This document shows positions 5,452-14,335 of a stretch of 15,008 nt of DNA, in pieces. The number at the start of each line of letters is the position of its first letter. Position 1 is the stretch's first letter. A program made the position numbers and the translations under genes. The DNA is from an uncultured Ruminococcus sp. (lineage in GTDB: Bacteria > Bacillota > Clostridia > Oscillospirales > CAG-272). The stretch is taken from contig URUL01000049.1 of NCBI GenBank assembly GCA_900551005.1, positions 1-15,008 on the forward strand, read 5' to 3'. Under the pieces are notes generated by a model. That model saw nothing but the letters and a program-made list of their open reading frames with translations. It was not told the origin of the DNA and did not search any database.

Positions 5452-7548
5452 TCAAGTTCTGCCGAAGCGCCTGTCCATCTCGCCCTTTGTAAGCTCAAAA
5501 GCGACAGGTCTGCCGTGCGGACAATATTTTATGCAATCATACCGGAGCAGATTTTCACAGATCCATCTTATATGCACATCATCATAGTGTCTGCCCGCTT
5601 TTATCGCGGATTTGCACGACGTCTGATATAGTGCGCGCTCAAAAACGGTGCGCTTTTTTGTCTCAAGCGCCACCGGATCTTCCGCCGCCGCGGATACGAG
5701 AATCTGCAGCAGCTCTTTGGCATCCGCGATGCTCATATCCTGCGGGACGGCGCGAATCACCATATTTCTCCCGTTCATCTCAAAGAGAAAACCTACCGCA
5801 CTGATTTCACTGTCGAAATTGATCGCGGCATCAAACTCTTGTGTGGAAAGCATCAGCGTCTCGGGCACGAGAAGCGGTTGCATATACGGCGCGGAAAGAC
5901 TCATATTCGCCCGCATTTTTTCAAAATTTATCCGCTCATGCGCCGCGTGCTTATCGATTATCATCATCTTGCCCTCGGTCTCCATGATAATATAGCTTTC
6001 AAAAACCTCGCCGACAATGCGATATTCCGGCAGTTCGCGCGCAGTATGATCGCCTATTCTCGCATCGGTATCATGATAGAAGCCCTCGTTCGGTCTGTTT
6101 CCCTTTACGCCCGACGAAGTGACTGCTTCCCTTTCGGTCTTAAGCAACGCTTCGACGCCGTTTCCGGATAAGCCTGTCGGAGCGCTCACTTTCGCCGCCG
6201 ACTTATCCGCATATGAAAATGTGCTCGCCGCATGCAAAGGTTTTTCGTGCGGAGCTTCGGCATAGACGCGCTGTGGTATGAAAAGCGGTTTTATCTCGTT
6301 TGCGGCATAGCGTGAAGCCGCAGAGCCTGCCGCCATGCTGTCTTCCTCCGTATGCTCTGCCGCAGTGGGTTCCGCCGCAACATGCTCTGACACCGACTTT
6401 TCTTCCCTTTCGCCGTCTGCGGTACTCCCGTAATGTATACCGGGTATCGCCTCCTGCATGTGCTTCTTTTCATCTATCGGGGCAAAGCCGGAAACGATTT
6501 TCAGTTTTTCATCCGTCATCTCACGCGATTTCTTTATCAGGTCGAAGGCGGGACGGTTTATTTTCGCATCCAGAGCGCCGCGCACGGTATAGTAGACGGC
6601 ATCGAAGATTTCCTTCTCATTGGAAAACTTCACCTCCAGCTTTGCGGGATGAACATTCACATCGACGGCAGAGGTGTGCATTTTCATGAAGAGCACGCAG
6701 GAAGGAAACTTTCCCTGCGGAATATACGAGCTGTATGCCGCCTCGAGAGCCGCCGTCATCGTCTTGCTTCTGACAGAACGCGCATTTATGAAGAAAAGTT
6801 GCATATTTCTGTTCCCGCGGACATTTTCCGGAGTGCTGATATAGCCGCTTATCTCTATCCCGCCGCTTCTCGCGCCTACCTCGGTCATGCGGGAAGCAAA
6901 GCCCTTGCCGAAAACGGAATATACGGCGTTTTTCAGACTGCCGTCGCCGGCGGTGGCAAAGCGCATCTCGCCATCGCAGATATAGCGAAAAGCTATCTCG
7001 GGATGCGAGAGCGCGATTTTCTCCATAATGGCGGAAACCGCGATTCCCTCTGAAACATCCGAACGCAGAAATTTCAGACGCGCAGGGGTTCGTGCAAAGA
7101 GATTTTCGCAGATCACCGTAGTGCCCTCGGGAAAGCCTCCCTCGGATACCTCGGTCACGCTTCCGTATTCGCAGTGAACGAGCGTGCCGCCCGTCTCACC
7201 GCGCAGATGTGTCATGATGCGCATATCGGTGACGGCAGAGATAGCCGCCATCGCCTCTCCGCGAAAGCCGAGTGTCGAAATAGACGAAAGGTCCTCTGCC
7301 GTATGTATTTTGCTCGTGGCATGGCGGCGCAGACACGCCACGGCATCGGAGCCGGACATGCCGCATCCGTCATCGGTGATGCGCATGAAAGAAACGCCTC
7401 CGCGTTTTATCTCGGCGATAATGCTTTTCGCACCCGCATCTATGGCATTTTCAGTAAGCTCCTTTATCACCGAGGCGGGGCGCTCCACGACCTCTCCTGC
7501 GGCGATAAGGTTTGCCACGCTCATATCGAGAACATTGATTATTCCCAT
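5452..7548 (-). CDS. mutL: DNA mismatch repair protein MutL
   Basis: MutL couples mismatch recognition by MutS to strand removal. The N-terminal GHKL ATPase shows all its motifs: ELTENAIDAG (residues 30-39), DDGCGM, HATSKI and TLGFRGEA. The C-terminal dimerisation domain has the metal-dependent endonuclease motif DKHAAHERINFE (near 531-542), plus CKSAIKAG (from 645) and CPHGRP (from 676). This is therefore a nicking MutL of the non-E. coli type, as in most Firmicutes. At 698 residues it is longer than many homologues; the extra length is in the linker (about 340-505), which is rich in Ala, Glu and Thr with near-repeats such as AAEPTAAEHTEED. The ribosome binding site is AAGG, 8 bases from ATG. 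The gap to mutS is 15 bases. Confidence 0.97.
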   Translation of the reverse strand: MGIINVLDMSVANLIAAGEVVERPASVIKELTENAIDAGAKSIIAEIKRGGVSFMRITDDGCGMSGSDAVACLRRHATSKIHTAEDLSSISTLGFRGEAMAAISAVTDMRIMTHLRGETGGTLVHCEYGSVTEVSEGGFPEGTTVICENLFARTPARLKFLRSDVSEGIAVSAIMEKIALSHPEIAFRYICDGEMRFATAGDGSLKNAVYSVFGKGFASRMTEVGARSGGIEISGYISTPENVRGNRNMQLFFINARSVRSKTMTAALEAAYSSYIPQGKFPSCVLFMKMHTSAVDVNVHPAKLEVKFSNEKEIFDAVYYTVRGALDAKINRPAFDLIKKSREMTDEKLKIVSGFAPIDEKKHMQEAIPGIHYGSTADGEREEKSVSEHVAAEPTAAEHTEEDSMAAGSAASRYAANEIKPLFIPQRVYAEAPHEKPLHAASTFSYADKSAAKVSAPTGLSGNGVEALLKTEREAVTSSGVKGNRPNEGFYHDTDARIGDHTARELPEYRIVGEVFESYIIMETEGKMMIIDKHAAHERINFEKMRANMSLSAPYMQPLLVPETLMLSTQEFDAAINFDSEISAVGFLFEMNGRNMVIRAVPQDMSIADAKELLQILVSAAAEDPVALETKKRTVFERALYQTSCKSAIKAGRHYDDVHIRWICENLLRYDCIKYCPHGRPVAFELTKGEMDRRFGRT

Positions 7549-7563
7549 TCGTTTATCCTTTCA

Positions 7564-10149
7564 TCAGGGTATCATTTTTTTGAGTTCATAAACGAGATTC
7601 AGCGCTTCGAGCGGCGTCAGAGTATTGATATCGGTCGATGAAAGCTTGTCCGCTATCTCGCTCTGCGCCATACTTCCGAGCGAAAGCATGCCTATGTCCT
7701 CGTCCTCTTCTTTATGTCTTGCAGCTACAGTGGGCTCCGTGCCTGCATCAAGCGTGGCAAGTATCTCTTTTGCCCTCTTCACGACAGTCGAGGGAACGCC
7801 CGCCAGCTTTGCCACCTCGATACCGTAGCTGTCATCTGCCGCACCGCGTACTATCTTGCGCAGGAAAACGATATCATCATGCTTCTTCTTCGCCGCGATA
7901 TTGTAGTTTACAACGCCCTCAAGCTCGTCCTCAAGCGTGGTCAGCTCATGATAATGCGTCGCAAAAAGGGTTTTCGCGCCTATTTTGCCGACAGTATATT
8001 CGGCTACGGCACGTGCGATGCTCATTCCGTCAAATGTGCTCGTGCCTCTGCCTATCTCATCGTAAATGATAAGGCTCTTCTTTGTGGCATTGGCAAGAAT
8101 ATATGCCACCTCGCTCATCTCCAGCATAAAGGTGGATTTTCCCATGGCGAGATCATCGGATGCACCTACGCGCGTGAATATTTTATCCACCACGCCGATG
8201 TGCGCCTCCTTCGCCGGTACAAACGAGCCTATCTGCGCCATGATGCATATGAGCGCCACCTGTCTCATATACGTGGATTTTCCTGCCATATTCGGTCCCG
8301 TGATCAGCGCGAAGCGGTTGTTTCTCGAGTCCAGCTCGGTATCATTCGGGATAAAGAGTGAATCCGGCGTCGTCTGCTCGACGACGGGATGGCGCCCGTC
8401 CTTGATATACAGCTTATCGCTGTAGTCGACCGTCGGCTTTACATATCCGTTTCTCTGCGCCGCTTCCGCAAGCGAAAGGAAAACATCCAGCTTTGAGAGC
8501 AGATAAGCCGCCTTCTGTATTCGGTGTACATTTTCAGCAAGCTTTAAGCGGATATCCGTAAAGAGCTGATATTCCAGTGCCGTCACTCTCTCGCCCGCTC
8601 CGAGTATCTGCGCCTCCATATCCTTCAGCTCTTCGGTGATGTATCTCTCGCAGTTTGCCAGCGTCTGCTTTCTGATATATCTTTCGGGGACACTCGAGAC
8701 AAACGATTTCGATACCTCTATATAATAGCCGAAAACCCTATTGTAGCCGACCTTCAGCGTTCTTATGCCCGTGGCTTCCTTCTCTGTCGCCTCTATGCTG
8801 TCTATCAGTGTTTTGCTGCTCGTCATTACCGAACGCAGATAATCAACGTCGGCATTGTAGCCATCGCGTATGATGCCGCCCTCGCGGACCGAGAACGGCG
8901 GGTCTTCTTTGATTCCCGCTTCTATAATCGCACGCAGATCCTCCATCGGATCAAGCTCCGCATAGATTCCGGGGAGCTCTCCTGCAGAAAAGCCGGAAAG
9001 AATATCGCGTATCGGCGGTATTCTCTCAAGCGTCGCGGCAACGGCGCGAAGGTCGCGTGCATTTGCCGTGCCGTAGACGATCCTCGTGATAAGCCGCTCG
9101 AGATCCATTACGCCGGATAGCCGGTCTGCTATCTCTCCTCGTTCTGCGACGCGGTTATAAAGCTCCTCTACGGAATCGAGCCTGCGCTCGATATGATACG
9201 GATTTTTCAGAGGAAAATCTATGAATTTGCGCAACAGCCGCGCGCCCGCCGCGGTTTTCGTCTTATCCAGTACCCAAAGCAAGGTACCCTTTCTCTCGGC
9301 GCGGCGCATCGTTTCGCACAGCTCGAGATTGCGGCGTGTATTCACATCTATCTCCAGATACTGACCGTCGCGGTAATAATTCAGCGCGCCCATATTCGAG
9401 AGATCCGTCTTCTGCGTTTCCTCAACGTATGAGATAAGTCCTCCGAGAGCGAGAAGCGCCGGATTGCTTTCGGTAAAGTCGTCGGGAAGCGGAGAAAAAT
9501 GAGCCTCTGCCGCGGCAAGAGCCGCCTCCCTGTCAAAGCGAACAGGCTGAGCCTCGTTTATCGTACATTGCAACCGCTCGCGCATAAAATCCGCCGCCTC
9601 CGCTATATCGCGGCATGCACAGGAAAGCACAGCCTCACGCGGTGCATAAGTACCTATTTCGGAGAGAAGGCGTTGCGCCCTGTTTTCGCCGTCAAACCAA
9701 GTCGCGGAGATCTGACCCGTCGATATATCGGCAAAAGAGATCCCGTAGCAATCGGGTGCCGCATATATCGCGCATATGTAATTGTTCTTTTTTTCATCGA
9801 GAAGCGATGATTCCACAAGCGTGCCGGGCGTTATCATACGGATGACGTCGCGCTTGACAAGTCCCTTTGCCAGTGCGGGATCCTCCGTCTGCTCGCATAT
9901 GGCGACCTTATAGCCCTTGCCGACGAGCTTGCCTATATAGGGATCTACGGCATGAAAAGGCACGCCGCACATAGGCGCGCGCTCAGCCTCGCCGCAGTCC
10001 TTCCCCGTCAACACAAGATCAAGCTCCCGTGAGGCGGTCTTGGCATCGTCATAGAACATCTCATAGAAATCGCCCACGCGATACATAAGAATATATTCCC
10101 TGTATTTATCCTTTATATCAAGATACTGCTGCATCATCGGTGTCGGCAT
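7564..10149 (-). CDS. mutS: DNA mismatch repair protein MutS
   Basis: MutS recognises base mismatches and small loops, then recruits MutL in an ATP-dependent way. The mismatch-wedge motif is in GDFYEMF (F28, E30). The ABC-type ATPase domain carries Walker A GPNMAGKST (about 617-625) and Walker B with signature DEIGRGTSTFDG (from about 696), followed by FATHYHELT. At 861 residues it is full length for MutS1. The start is well supported by CGGAGG, 7 bases before ATG. It lies 42 bases after miaB and 15 bases before mutL, so the three are co-transcribed. The Walker B region reads STFDG, the normal MutS1 form rather than the MutS2 type, and no Smr nuclease domain is present. Confidence 0.98.
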   Translation of the reverse strand: MPTPMMQQYLDIKDKYREYILMYRVGDFYEMFYDDAKTASRELDLVLTGKDCGEAERAPMCGVPFHAVDPYIGKLVGKGYKVAICEQTEDPALAKGLVKRDVIRMITPGTLVESSLLDEKKNNYICAIYAAPDCYGISFADISTGQISATWFDGENRAQRLLSEIGTYAPREAVLSCACRDIAEAADFMRERLQCTINEAQPVRFDREAALAAAEAHFSPLPDDFTESNPALLALGGLISYVEETQKTDLSNMGALNYYRDGQYLEIDVNTRRNLELCETMRRAERKGTLLWVLDKTKTAAGARLLRKFIDFPLKNPYHIERRLDSVEELYNRVAERGEIADRLSGVMDLERLITRIVYGTANARDLRAVAATLERIPPIRDILSGFSAGELPGIYAELDPMEDLRAIIEAGIKEDPPFSVREGGIIRDGYNADVDYLRSVMTSSKTLIDSIEATEKEATGIRTLKVGYNRVFGYYIEVSKSFVSSVPERYIRKQTLANCERYITEELKDMEAQILGAGERVTALEYQLFTDIRLKLAENVHRIQKAAYLLSKLDVFLSLAEAAQRNGYVKPTVDYSDKLYIKDGRHPVVEQTTPDSLFIPNDTELDSRNNRFALITGPNMAGKSTYMRQVALICIMAQIGSFVPAKEAHIGVVDKIFTRVGASDDLAMGKSTFMLEMSEVAYILANATKKSLIIYDEIGRGTSTFDGMSIARAVAEYTVGKIGAKTLFATHYHELTTLEDELEGVVNYNIAAKKKHDDIVFLRKIVRGAADDSYGIEVAKLAGVPSTVVKRAKEILATLDAGTEPTVAARHKEEDEDIGMLSLGSMAQSEIADKLSSTDINTLTPLEALNLVYELKKMIP

Positions 10150-10191
10150 TTCTTTTCCTCCGAAAAATGGTGATTTTGATCTGTCTCTGTA

Positions 10192-11598
10192 TTATTTTAC
10201 TACCTCGCCTGTGAGCGCATATGTCAGCGCCTTTGTAATGCGGACATTTGCAAACTGCCCGCGCAGGCTCTCATCGGCGGGAATATGAACGATTTTATTT
10301 CCTCCCGTTCTGCCCGAAAACATATCGGGGTCGGTCTTGCTCTCTCCCTCGACGAGGATGCGGACCGTTTTTCCCTCGAGAGGCAGATTGCAGGAGAGTG
10401 CATTCTCCGCCTGTGCCTCGACAAGCCTTGCGAAGCGTGCGCTTTTTACCTCATCGGGGACCTGATTTTCCATTTTTGCCGCCGGTGTGCCGTCGCGCTT
10501 TGAATAGATGAAGGAGAAGAGCATATCATATTTGACGCGGCGTACCATATCGAGCGTGGCTTCAAAATCCTCCTCCGTCTCCCCGGGGAAGCCCACGATG
10601 ATATCCGTGCTTATCGAAATATCCGGCATCTTTTCGCGCATATAACCGATCAATTCCATATATGCCGCGGTATCATAATGCCTGTTCATCTCACGGAGTA
10701 TCCTGTCGCTTCCGGACTGGAGCGGCAGATGAAAATGACGCGCTATCTTCGGGTTTCCCGCCATAGTGTCTATCAGCTTTTTCGAAGCGTCCTTCGGATG
10801 GCTTGTCATGAAGCGTATGATGAAATCGCCGCCTAATTTTGAGAGACGGGCGAGCAGATCGGCAAAATCACATTCCCCACCAAATTCCTTGCCGTAGGAA
10901 TTGACATTCTGCCCGAGGAGCGTTATCTCCTTGCAACCGTCCGAGACGAGCGCGCGGACCTCCTCCTCTATATCCTCGGGACGGCGGCTTCTCTCTCTTC
11001 CGCGGACATACGGAACGATGCAGTATGTACAGAAATTATTGCAGCCGTACATAATGCTCACCCATGCGCGGGATTTGCTCTCCCTGCGCACGGGAACACC
11101 CTCGGCAAGAACGGCATCCCCCTCATTCGGATAGAAGGAACGCCCTTCTGTCATCGTATGATAGAGCATTTCCGGCAATCTCCAGAGATGCTCCGTACCG
11201 AAAACGAAATCCACATAAGGATAGCTCTTTTTGATTTTATCGCTCATGCTCATCTGCGAAACCATACAGCCGCAGATGCCTATTTTAAGCTCGGGATTTT
11301 TCTCCTTCAGATGCTTGTAGCCGCCCGTTATCGAAAGTGCCTTTTTCTCCGCATGGTCGCGTACAGCGCATGTATTGACGATTATCAGATCGGCATCTGC
11401 CGCCGCGTCAACTATTTTATAGCCCATATCGGCAAGAGTGCCGGCTATGCGCTCGCTGTCCGCCTCATTCTGCTGGCAACCGTATGTTATGACGCAGGCG
11501 CTTTTTTCTCCCTTTATCATCGCGGAAATATTCTTCGCATATTCGCGCTGTTTTTCCATCTCCGCTTCTGTTATGACTCTCTTTTTTCCGCTTTCCAT
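10192..11598 (-). CDS. miaB: tRNA-2-methylthio-N6-dimethylallyladenosine synthase MiaB
   Basis: MiaB is a radical-SAM enzyme that adds a methylthio group to i6A at position 37 of tRNAs reading UNN codons. The N-terminal MTTase domain holds three cluster-binding cysteines, C41 (YGCQQNEADSERI), C77 (NTCAVRDHAE) and C111 (GCMVSQ). The radical-SAM motif is CNNFCTYC (C186, C190, C193), and a TRAM RNA-binding domain occupies the last 65 or so residues. YGCQQNEADSERI and VPYVRGRERSR are diagnostic for MiaB over its relatives RimO and MtaB. At 468 residues it is normal for a clostridial MiaB with an N-terminal extension. GAGAGGG is upstream, but with a long spacing of about 13 bases, so the exact start is less certain than for its neighbours. 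It is the first gene of the operon with mutS, mutL and tgt; miaA, which makes the substrate, is not in the window. Confidence 0.97.
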   Translation of the reverse strand: MESGKKRVITEAEMEKQREYAKNISAMIKGEKSACVITYGCQQNEADSERIAGTLADMGYKIVDAAADADLIIVNTCAVRDHAEKKALSITGGYKHLKEKNPELKIGICGCMVSQMSMSDKIKKSYPYVDFVFGTEHLWRLPEMLYHTMTEGRSFYPNEGDAVLAEGVPVRRESKSRAWVSIMYGCNNFCTYCIVPYVRGRERSRRPEDIEEEVRALVSDGCKEITLLGQNVNSYGKEFGGECDFADLLARLSKLGGDFIIRFMTSHPKDASKKLIDTMAGNPKIARHFHLPLQSGSDRILREMNRHYDTAAYMELIGYMREKMPDISISTDIIVGFPGETEEDFEATLDMVRRVKYDMLFSFIYSKRDGTPAAKMENQVPDEVKSARFARLVEAQAENALSCNLPLEGKTVRILVEGESKTDPDMFSGRTGGNKIVHIPADESLRGQFANVRITKALTYALTGEVVK

Positions 11599-11646
11599 TT
11601 ATGAAACAAAGCCCTCTCAACAAATTGTATATTTATTATCTTAAAT

Positions 11647-11675
11647 ATTATAATATAAATTCGATATAAAATCAA
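11647..11675 (-). promoter_or_regulatory. Promoter of the miaB-mutS-mutL-tgt operon
   Basis: On the minus strand, TTGATT (11670-11675), a 17-base spacer and a perfect TATAAT (11647-11652) lie about 50 bases before the miaB start, in strongly AT-rich sequence. No other promoter is evident between here and tgt, and the genes downstream are closely spaced. Confidence 0.75.
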
Positions 11676-11745
11676 GAGTAATCCTATCAACCGTGATATT
11701 TATTTTTCGCAGAAATAAACAAAAACACGTCTCCCGTAAAATCAT

Positions 11746-11784
11746 AAAAAGCGATGCCGAGCACGATGCTCAGTATCGCTTTTT
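11746..11784 (-). terminator. Long hairpin terminator after the YgjV-like gene
   Basis: AAAAAGCGAT (11746-11755) and ATCGCTTTTT (11775-11784) pair perfectly. The stem continues inward through 11756-11763 and 11767-11774 with one mismatch and one wobble to a 3-base loop, giving about 17 pairs. It lies 11 bases after the stop of the membrane protein gene and ends in CTTTTT on the minus strand. The same A/T symmetry lets it work in both directions. Confidence 0.85.
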
Positions 11785-11795
11785 CGGATACATCC

Positions 11796-12341
11796 TCATG
11801 TATTGTCATATCCCGTCTTGCCGAAGCGGATAAACGAAACGATGACGGAAATCATATTGAATACCTCGCAGAGTATGCCTCCGACGGAAAAATAATATAC
11901 ATTATTCACTATCCACATCGGGGAAATGAGGCAGAGCTGTGCCATTCGGATTACTTTTCCGTTGCGCGTCCACATAGCCAGTGTTCCTCCTCCCTGTGCC
12001 GCAAAGAGGATCAGCGCTATCCACCATTTCTCTCCGAAAGCAAGCCACGCAAGGACACATGAGAAAGCAAAGCAAGCCTCTATGAGTATCAGATATCCGC
12101 GCTTTCTGCACTTATCTCCAAACGCAAAAATGACGCCGCGCATGATGCTGAAAATATTTAAAAGCATGCCCGCCCATGATCTGAGCAGAACAAATTGTAT
12201 CGCGAAGGCAATGGCGCACCCTGTCTGAAAAAGGAAATAATTTTTGTTTCTTTTGCATTGATAGGAGATGAGCGCGCAAGCCGTGCCGACATAGCCGATA
12301 AGCTGTATCGGGCTGAAAAATTTTATAAGAAACTCCATCAT
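11796..12341 (-). CDS. YgjV-like multi-pass inner membrane protein
   Basis: This 181-residue protein is mostly hydrophobic, with about six membrane segments (near residues 10-30, 38-56, 58-74, 82-100, 105-120 and 135-172). The spacing and phrases such as GYVGTACALISYQCKRNK near the N-terminus, LLRSWAGMLLNIFSIMRG in the middle and MWIVNNVYY near the end fit the YgjV family (bacterial inner membrane protein, PF10688), whose function is not known. It is a single-gene unit with its own promoter and terminator, divergent from ylxM. Two ATG codons stand in tandem at the start; the ribosome binding site is weak (AAGAG). The family assignment is from recall of its pattern and fairly sure; no function is proposed. 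Confidence 0.75.
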   Translation of the reverse strand: MMEFLIKFFSPIQLIGYVGTACALISYQCKRNKNYFLFQTGCAIAFAIQFVLLRSWAGMLLNIFSIMRGVIFAFGDKCRKRGYLILIEACFAFSCVLAWLAFGEKWWIALILFAAQGGGTLAMWTRNGKVIRMAQLCLISPMWIVNNVYYFSVGGILCEVFNMISVIVSFIRFGKTGYDNT

Positions 12342-12389
12342 AATCCAAAACTCTTTTGTCTTTCTTTTTATTTCTTTGATGCGATATTC

Positions 12390-12418
12390 AGTATATCAGC
12401 AAAAGCGACGCAAAACAA
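12390..12418 (-). promoter_or_regulatory. Extended -10 promoter of the YgjV-like gene
   Basis: On the minus strand, TATACT (12390-12395) is directly preceded by TGA, the TGn extended -10 motif. A weak TTGTTT (12413-12418) lies 17 bases further upstream. The distance to the ATG is about 50 bases. Confidence 0.55.
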
Positions 12419-12459
12419 GAGCTTTTCGAGAAAAAATCCCGTTTTTTCGCAAATTGCTC

Positions 12460-12488
12460 TTGACAAAGCGGAATCTTTATGCTATCAT
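12460..12488 (+). promoter_or_regulatory. Promoter of the ylxM-ffh cluster
   Basis: TTGACA (12460-12465), a 17-base spacer and TATCAT (12483-12488) lie about 36 bases before the ylxM start. An inverted repeat with outer arms CAAGAGC (12416-12422) and GCTCTTG (12456-12462) and an inner GAAAAAA/TTTTTTC stem overlaps the -35. It could be a leftover terminator or a regulator site; nothing in the window decides this. Confidence 0.75.
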
Positions 12489-12523
12489 TGTAAAGCGATT
12501 TGCTTTACAGCATGGAGGGCAGT

Positions 12524-12853
12524 ATGTTTGAAAAGGATCTGTCGCTGAATCTTCTTTTGGATACCTACGGCGAGCTTTTGCCGGAAAATCAGCGCGATAT
12601 GTTCGAGCAATACTACTGCGATGATCTCTCGCTTTCCGAAATAGCGGAAAATACGGGGATCACAAGGCAAGGCGTACGCGACAGGATAGCCAAAGCCCGC
12701 CGCGCTCTCACGATGTATGAGGAAAAGCTCGGCTTCGTGAGAAAACTCTCTGAGCTGGAGACTGCAAGAAAAAAGGCGGTCGGCTTCATCTCCGCTCTGC
12801 CTGAAAAGGAAGCGGAAAAGGCGCTTGCCGCACTTGAAGAAATGAAGATCTGA
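12524..12853 (+). CDS. ylxM: YlxM family DNA-binding protein (UPF0122), SRP-associated
   Basis: This 109-residue protein has a sigma-70 region 4-like helix-turn-helix (LSLSEIAENTGITRQGVRDRIAKARRAL) and the N-terminal LNLLLDTYGELLPENQRDMFEQYY typical of the YlxM/p13 family. The gene is nearly always next to ffh or ftsY, and the protein is reported to modulate signal recognition particle function in some Gram-positives. The frame is open from 12500, but ATG at 12524 is chosen because GGAGG lies 5 bases before it and MFEKDLSLN is the usual beginning. The ffh start lies 48 bases after its stop, in the same transcript. Confidence 0.92.
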   Translation: MFEKDLSLNLLLDTYGELLPENQRDMFEQYYCDDLSLSEIAENTGITRQGVRDRIAKARRALTMYEEKLGFVRKLSELETARKKAVGFISALPEKEAEKALAALEEMKI

Positions 12854-12901
12854 TTTTAAGGGAAGTCCGGTATCGGGCGTCCGTGTCATGGAGAAAAATA
12901 T

Positions 12902-14230
12902 ATGTTTGCCGGTTTGCAGGAAAAGCTCGCTGAGGCTTTCAAAAAATTCAAAAATAAAGGCAAGCTCACCGAATCCGATGTAAAAGAGGGCATGCGTGCC
13001 GTCAAAATGGCTCTGCTCGAAGCGGATGTGAATTTCAAGGTCGTAAAAGAGTTTGTCGGCAAGGTCACCGAGCGAGCCGTCGGAAGTGAGGTTCTCGAGA
13101 GCCTTGTCCCGTATCAGCAGGTTATAAAAATAGTAAACGAAGAGCTCACAGCTCTCATGGGTTCAACGGAATCGAAAATCAAGATCGCCTCAAAGCCGCC
13201 CACGGTGATCATGATGGTCGGCTTGCAGGGCGCAGGTAAAACAACGCAGAGCGGAAAGCTCGCCGGACTTTTCAAGAGGCAGGGCAAGAATCCGCTTCTT
13301 GTCGCGTGTGACGTTTATCGTCCCGCCGCCATCAATCAGCTTCAGATCGTAGGAGAAAAGCTCGGTATTCCCGTCTATACGGAGGGTGACAAGGTTTCCC
13401 CCGTAAAGATAGCGAAAAACGCCGTAAAGCATGCCGAGAAAAACGGCTACGACATGGTGTTCATCGATACCGCAGGCAGACTTCATCTCGACGAAGTGAT
13501 GATGGAAGAGCTGCTCGATATAAAGAAAGAGACAGAGCCTTGTGAGATCCTTCTCGTCGTCGACGCGATGACAGGTCAGGACGCCGTAAACGTAGCAAAG
13601 ACATTCGATGAAAAGCTCGATATCACGGGCGTTGTCATGACGAAGCTCGACGGCGATACCCGAGGCGGCGCGGCACTTTCCATCAGATATGTCACAGGCA
13701 AGCCGATAAAATTCATCGGTGTAGGCGAAAAGCTTGATAATATCGAGGTCTTTCATCCCGACAGAATGGCTTCCCGCATACTCGGCATGGGAGATATGCT
13801 CTCTCTCATAGAAAAGGCAGAAAAGTCATTCGACGAGAAAAAGGCGGCAGAGCTGGAAGAAAAGCTCCGCAAATCCCGCTTTACTCTTACCGATTATCTC
13901 GATCAGTTTTCGCAGATACGGAATATGGGCAGTATCGAATCGATACTCGGCATGATGCCGGGCGTCAAGCCGGGTGCGCTCAAGGATGCCAAAATAGACG
14001 AGAAGATGCTCGACCGCACAGAGGCGATCATTCTCTCCATGACACCGGAGGAGCGCGAAAAGCCCGAGATCATCAATTCCTCAAGAAAAAGACGCATTGC
14101 CGCAGGAAGCGGTACGAGCGTCGAGGATATAAACCGCCTGCTCAAGCAATTTGACCAGATGAGCAAAATGATGAAGCAGTTTGCCGGCGGCAAGAAGAAA
14201 GGCTTCGGCAAGATGCCTTTCAGGCTTTAG
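12902..14230 (+). CDS. ffh: Signal recognition particle GTPase Ffh (SRP54)
   Basis: Ffh binds signal sequences of nascent membrane proteins and, with SRP RNA and the receptor FtsY, targets the ribosome to the membrane. The N domain (1-90) is followed by the GTPase: G1 GLQGAGKTT (107-115), DTAGR (189-193) and TKLD (247-250), with the SRP-type insertion between. The C-terminal M domain (from about 325) is rich in methionine (GMMPG, MSKMMKQF) and contains the RNA-binding SSRKRRIAAGSG segment. At 442 residues it has the normal length. GGAG precedes ATG by 8 bases. Its stop is TAG, which shows TAG is a normal stop codon in this organism. No SRP RNA gene was recognised in the window. Confidence 0.98.
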   Translation: MFAGLQEKLAEAFKKFKNKGKLTESDVKEGMRAVKMALLEADVNFKVVKEFVGKVTERAVGSEVLESLVPYQQVIKIVNEELTALMGSTESKIKIASKPPTVIMMVGLQGAGKTTQSGKLAGLFKRQGKNPLLVACDVYRPAAINQLQIVGEKLGIPVYTEGDKVSPVKIAKNAVKHAEKNGYDMVFIDTAGRLHLDEVMMEELLDIKKETEPCEILLVVDAMTGQDAVNVAKTFDEKLDITGVVMTKLDGDTRGGAALSIRYVTGKPIKFIGVGEKLDNIEVFHPDRMASRILGMGDMLSLIEKAEKSFDEKKAAELEEKLRKSRFTLTDYLDQFSQIRNMGSIESILGMMPGVKPGALKDAKIDEKMLDRTEAIILSMTPEEREKPEIINSSRKRRIAAGSGTSVEDINRLLKQFDQMSKMMKQFAGGKKKGFGKMPFRL

Positions 14231-14335
14231 TAAGCCTCGGTTCTCAGTACGTATAAATAGTCAGAAAGGCTCTATGCCGACTGAATTTTTATAAAAAGCA
14301 AACAAAATTATCAATTCTTTACGGAGGAATCAAAA

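Noticed and set aside
4271..5587. A 438-codon plus-strand open frame opposite tgt
   Set aside because: It is a shadow of tgt and the end of mutL, which have complete catalytic motifs on the minus strand; the antisense product matches no family and has no start signal.
13190..13756. A 188-codon minus-strand open frame inside ffh
   Set aside because: It is the antisense of the ffh GTPase domain and shows no start signal or recognisable family.
14215..14300. Terminator or attenuator between ffh and rpsP
   Set aside because: AGGCTT-TAGT-AAGCCT over the ffh stop and a weak hairpin near 14260-14285 exist, but stems are short and no T run follows directly.
14231..14335. Separate promoter for rpsP
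   Set aside because: TATAAA-like hexamers occur near 14251 and 14290, but neither has a -35-like hexamer at suitable distance.
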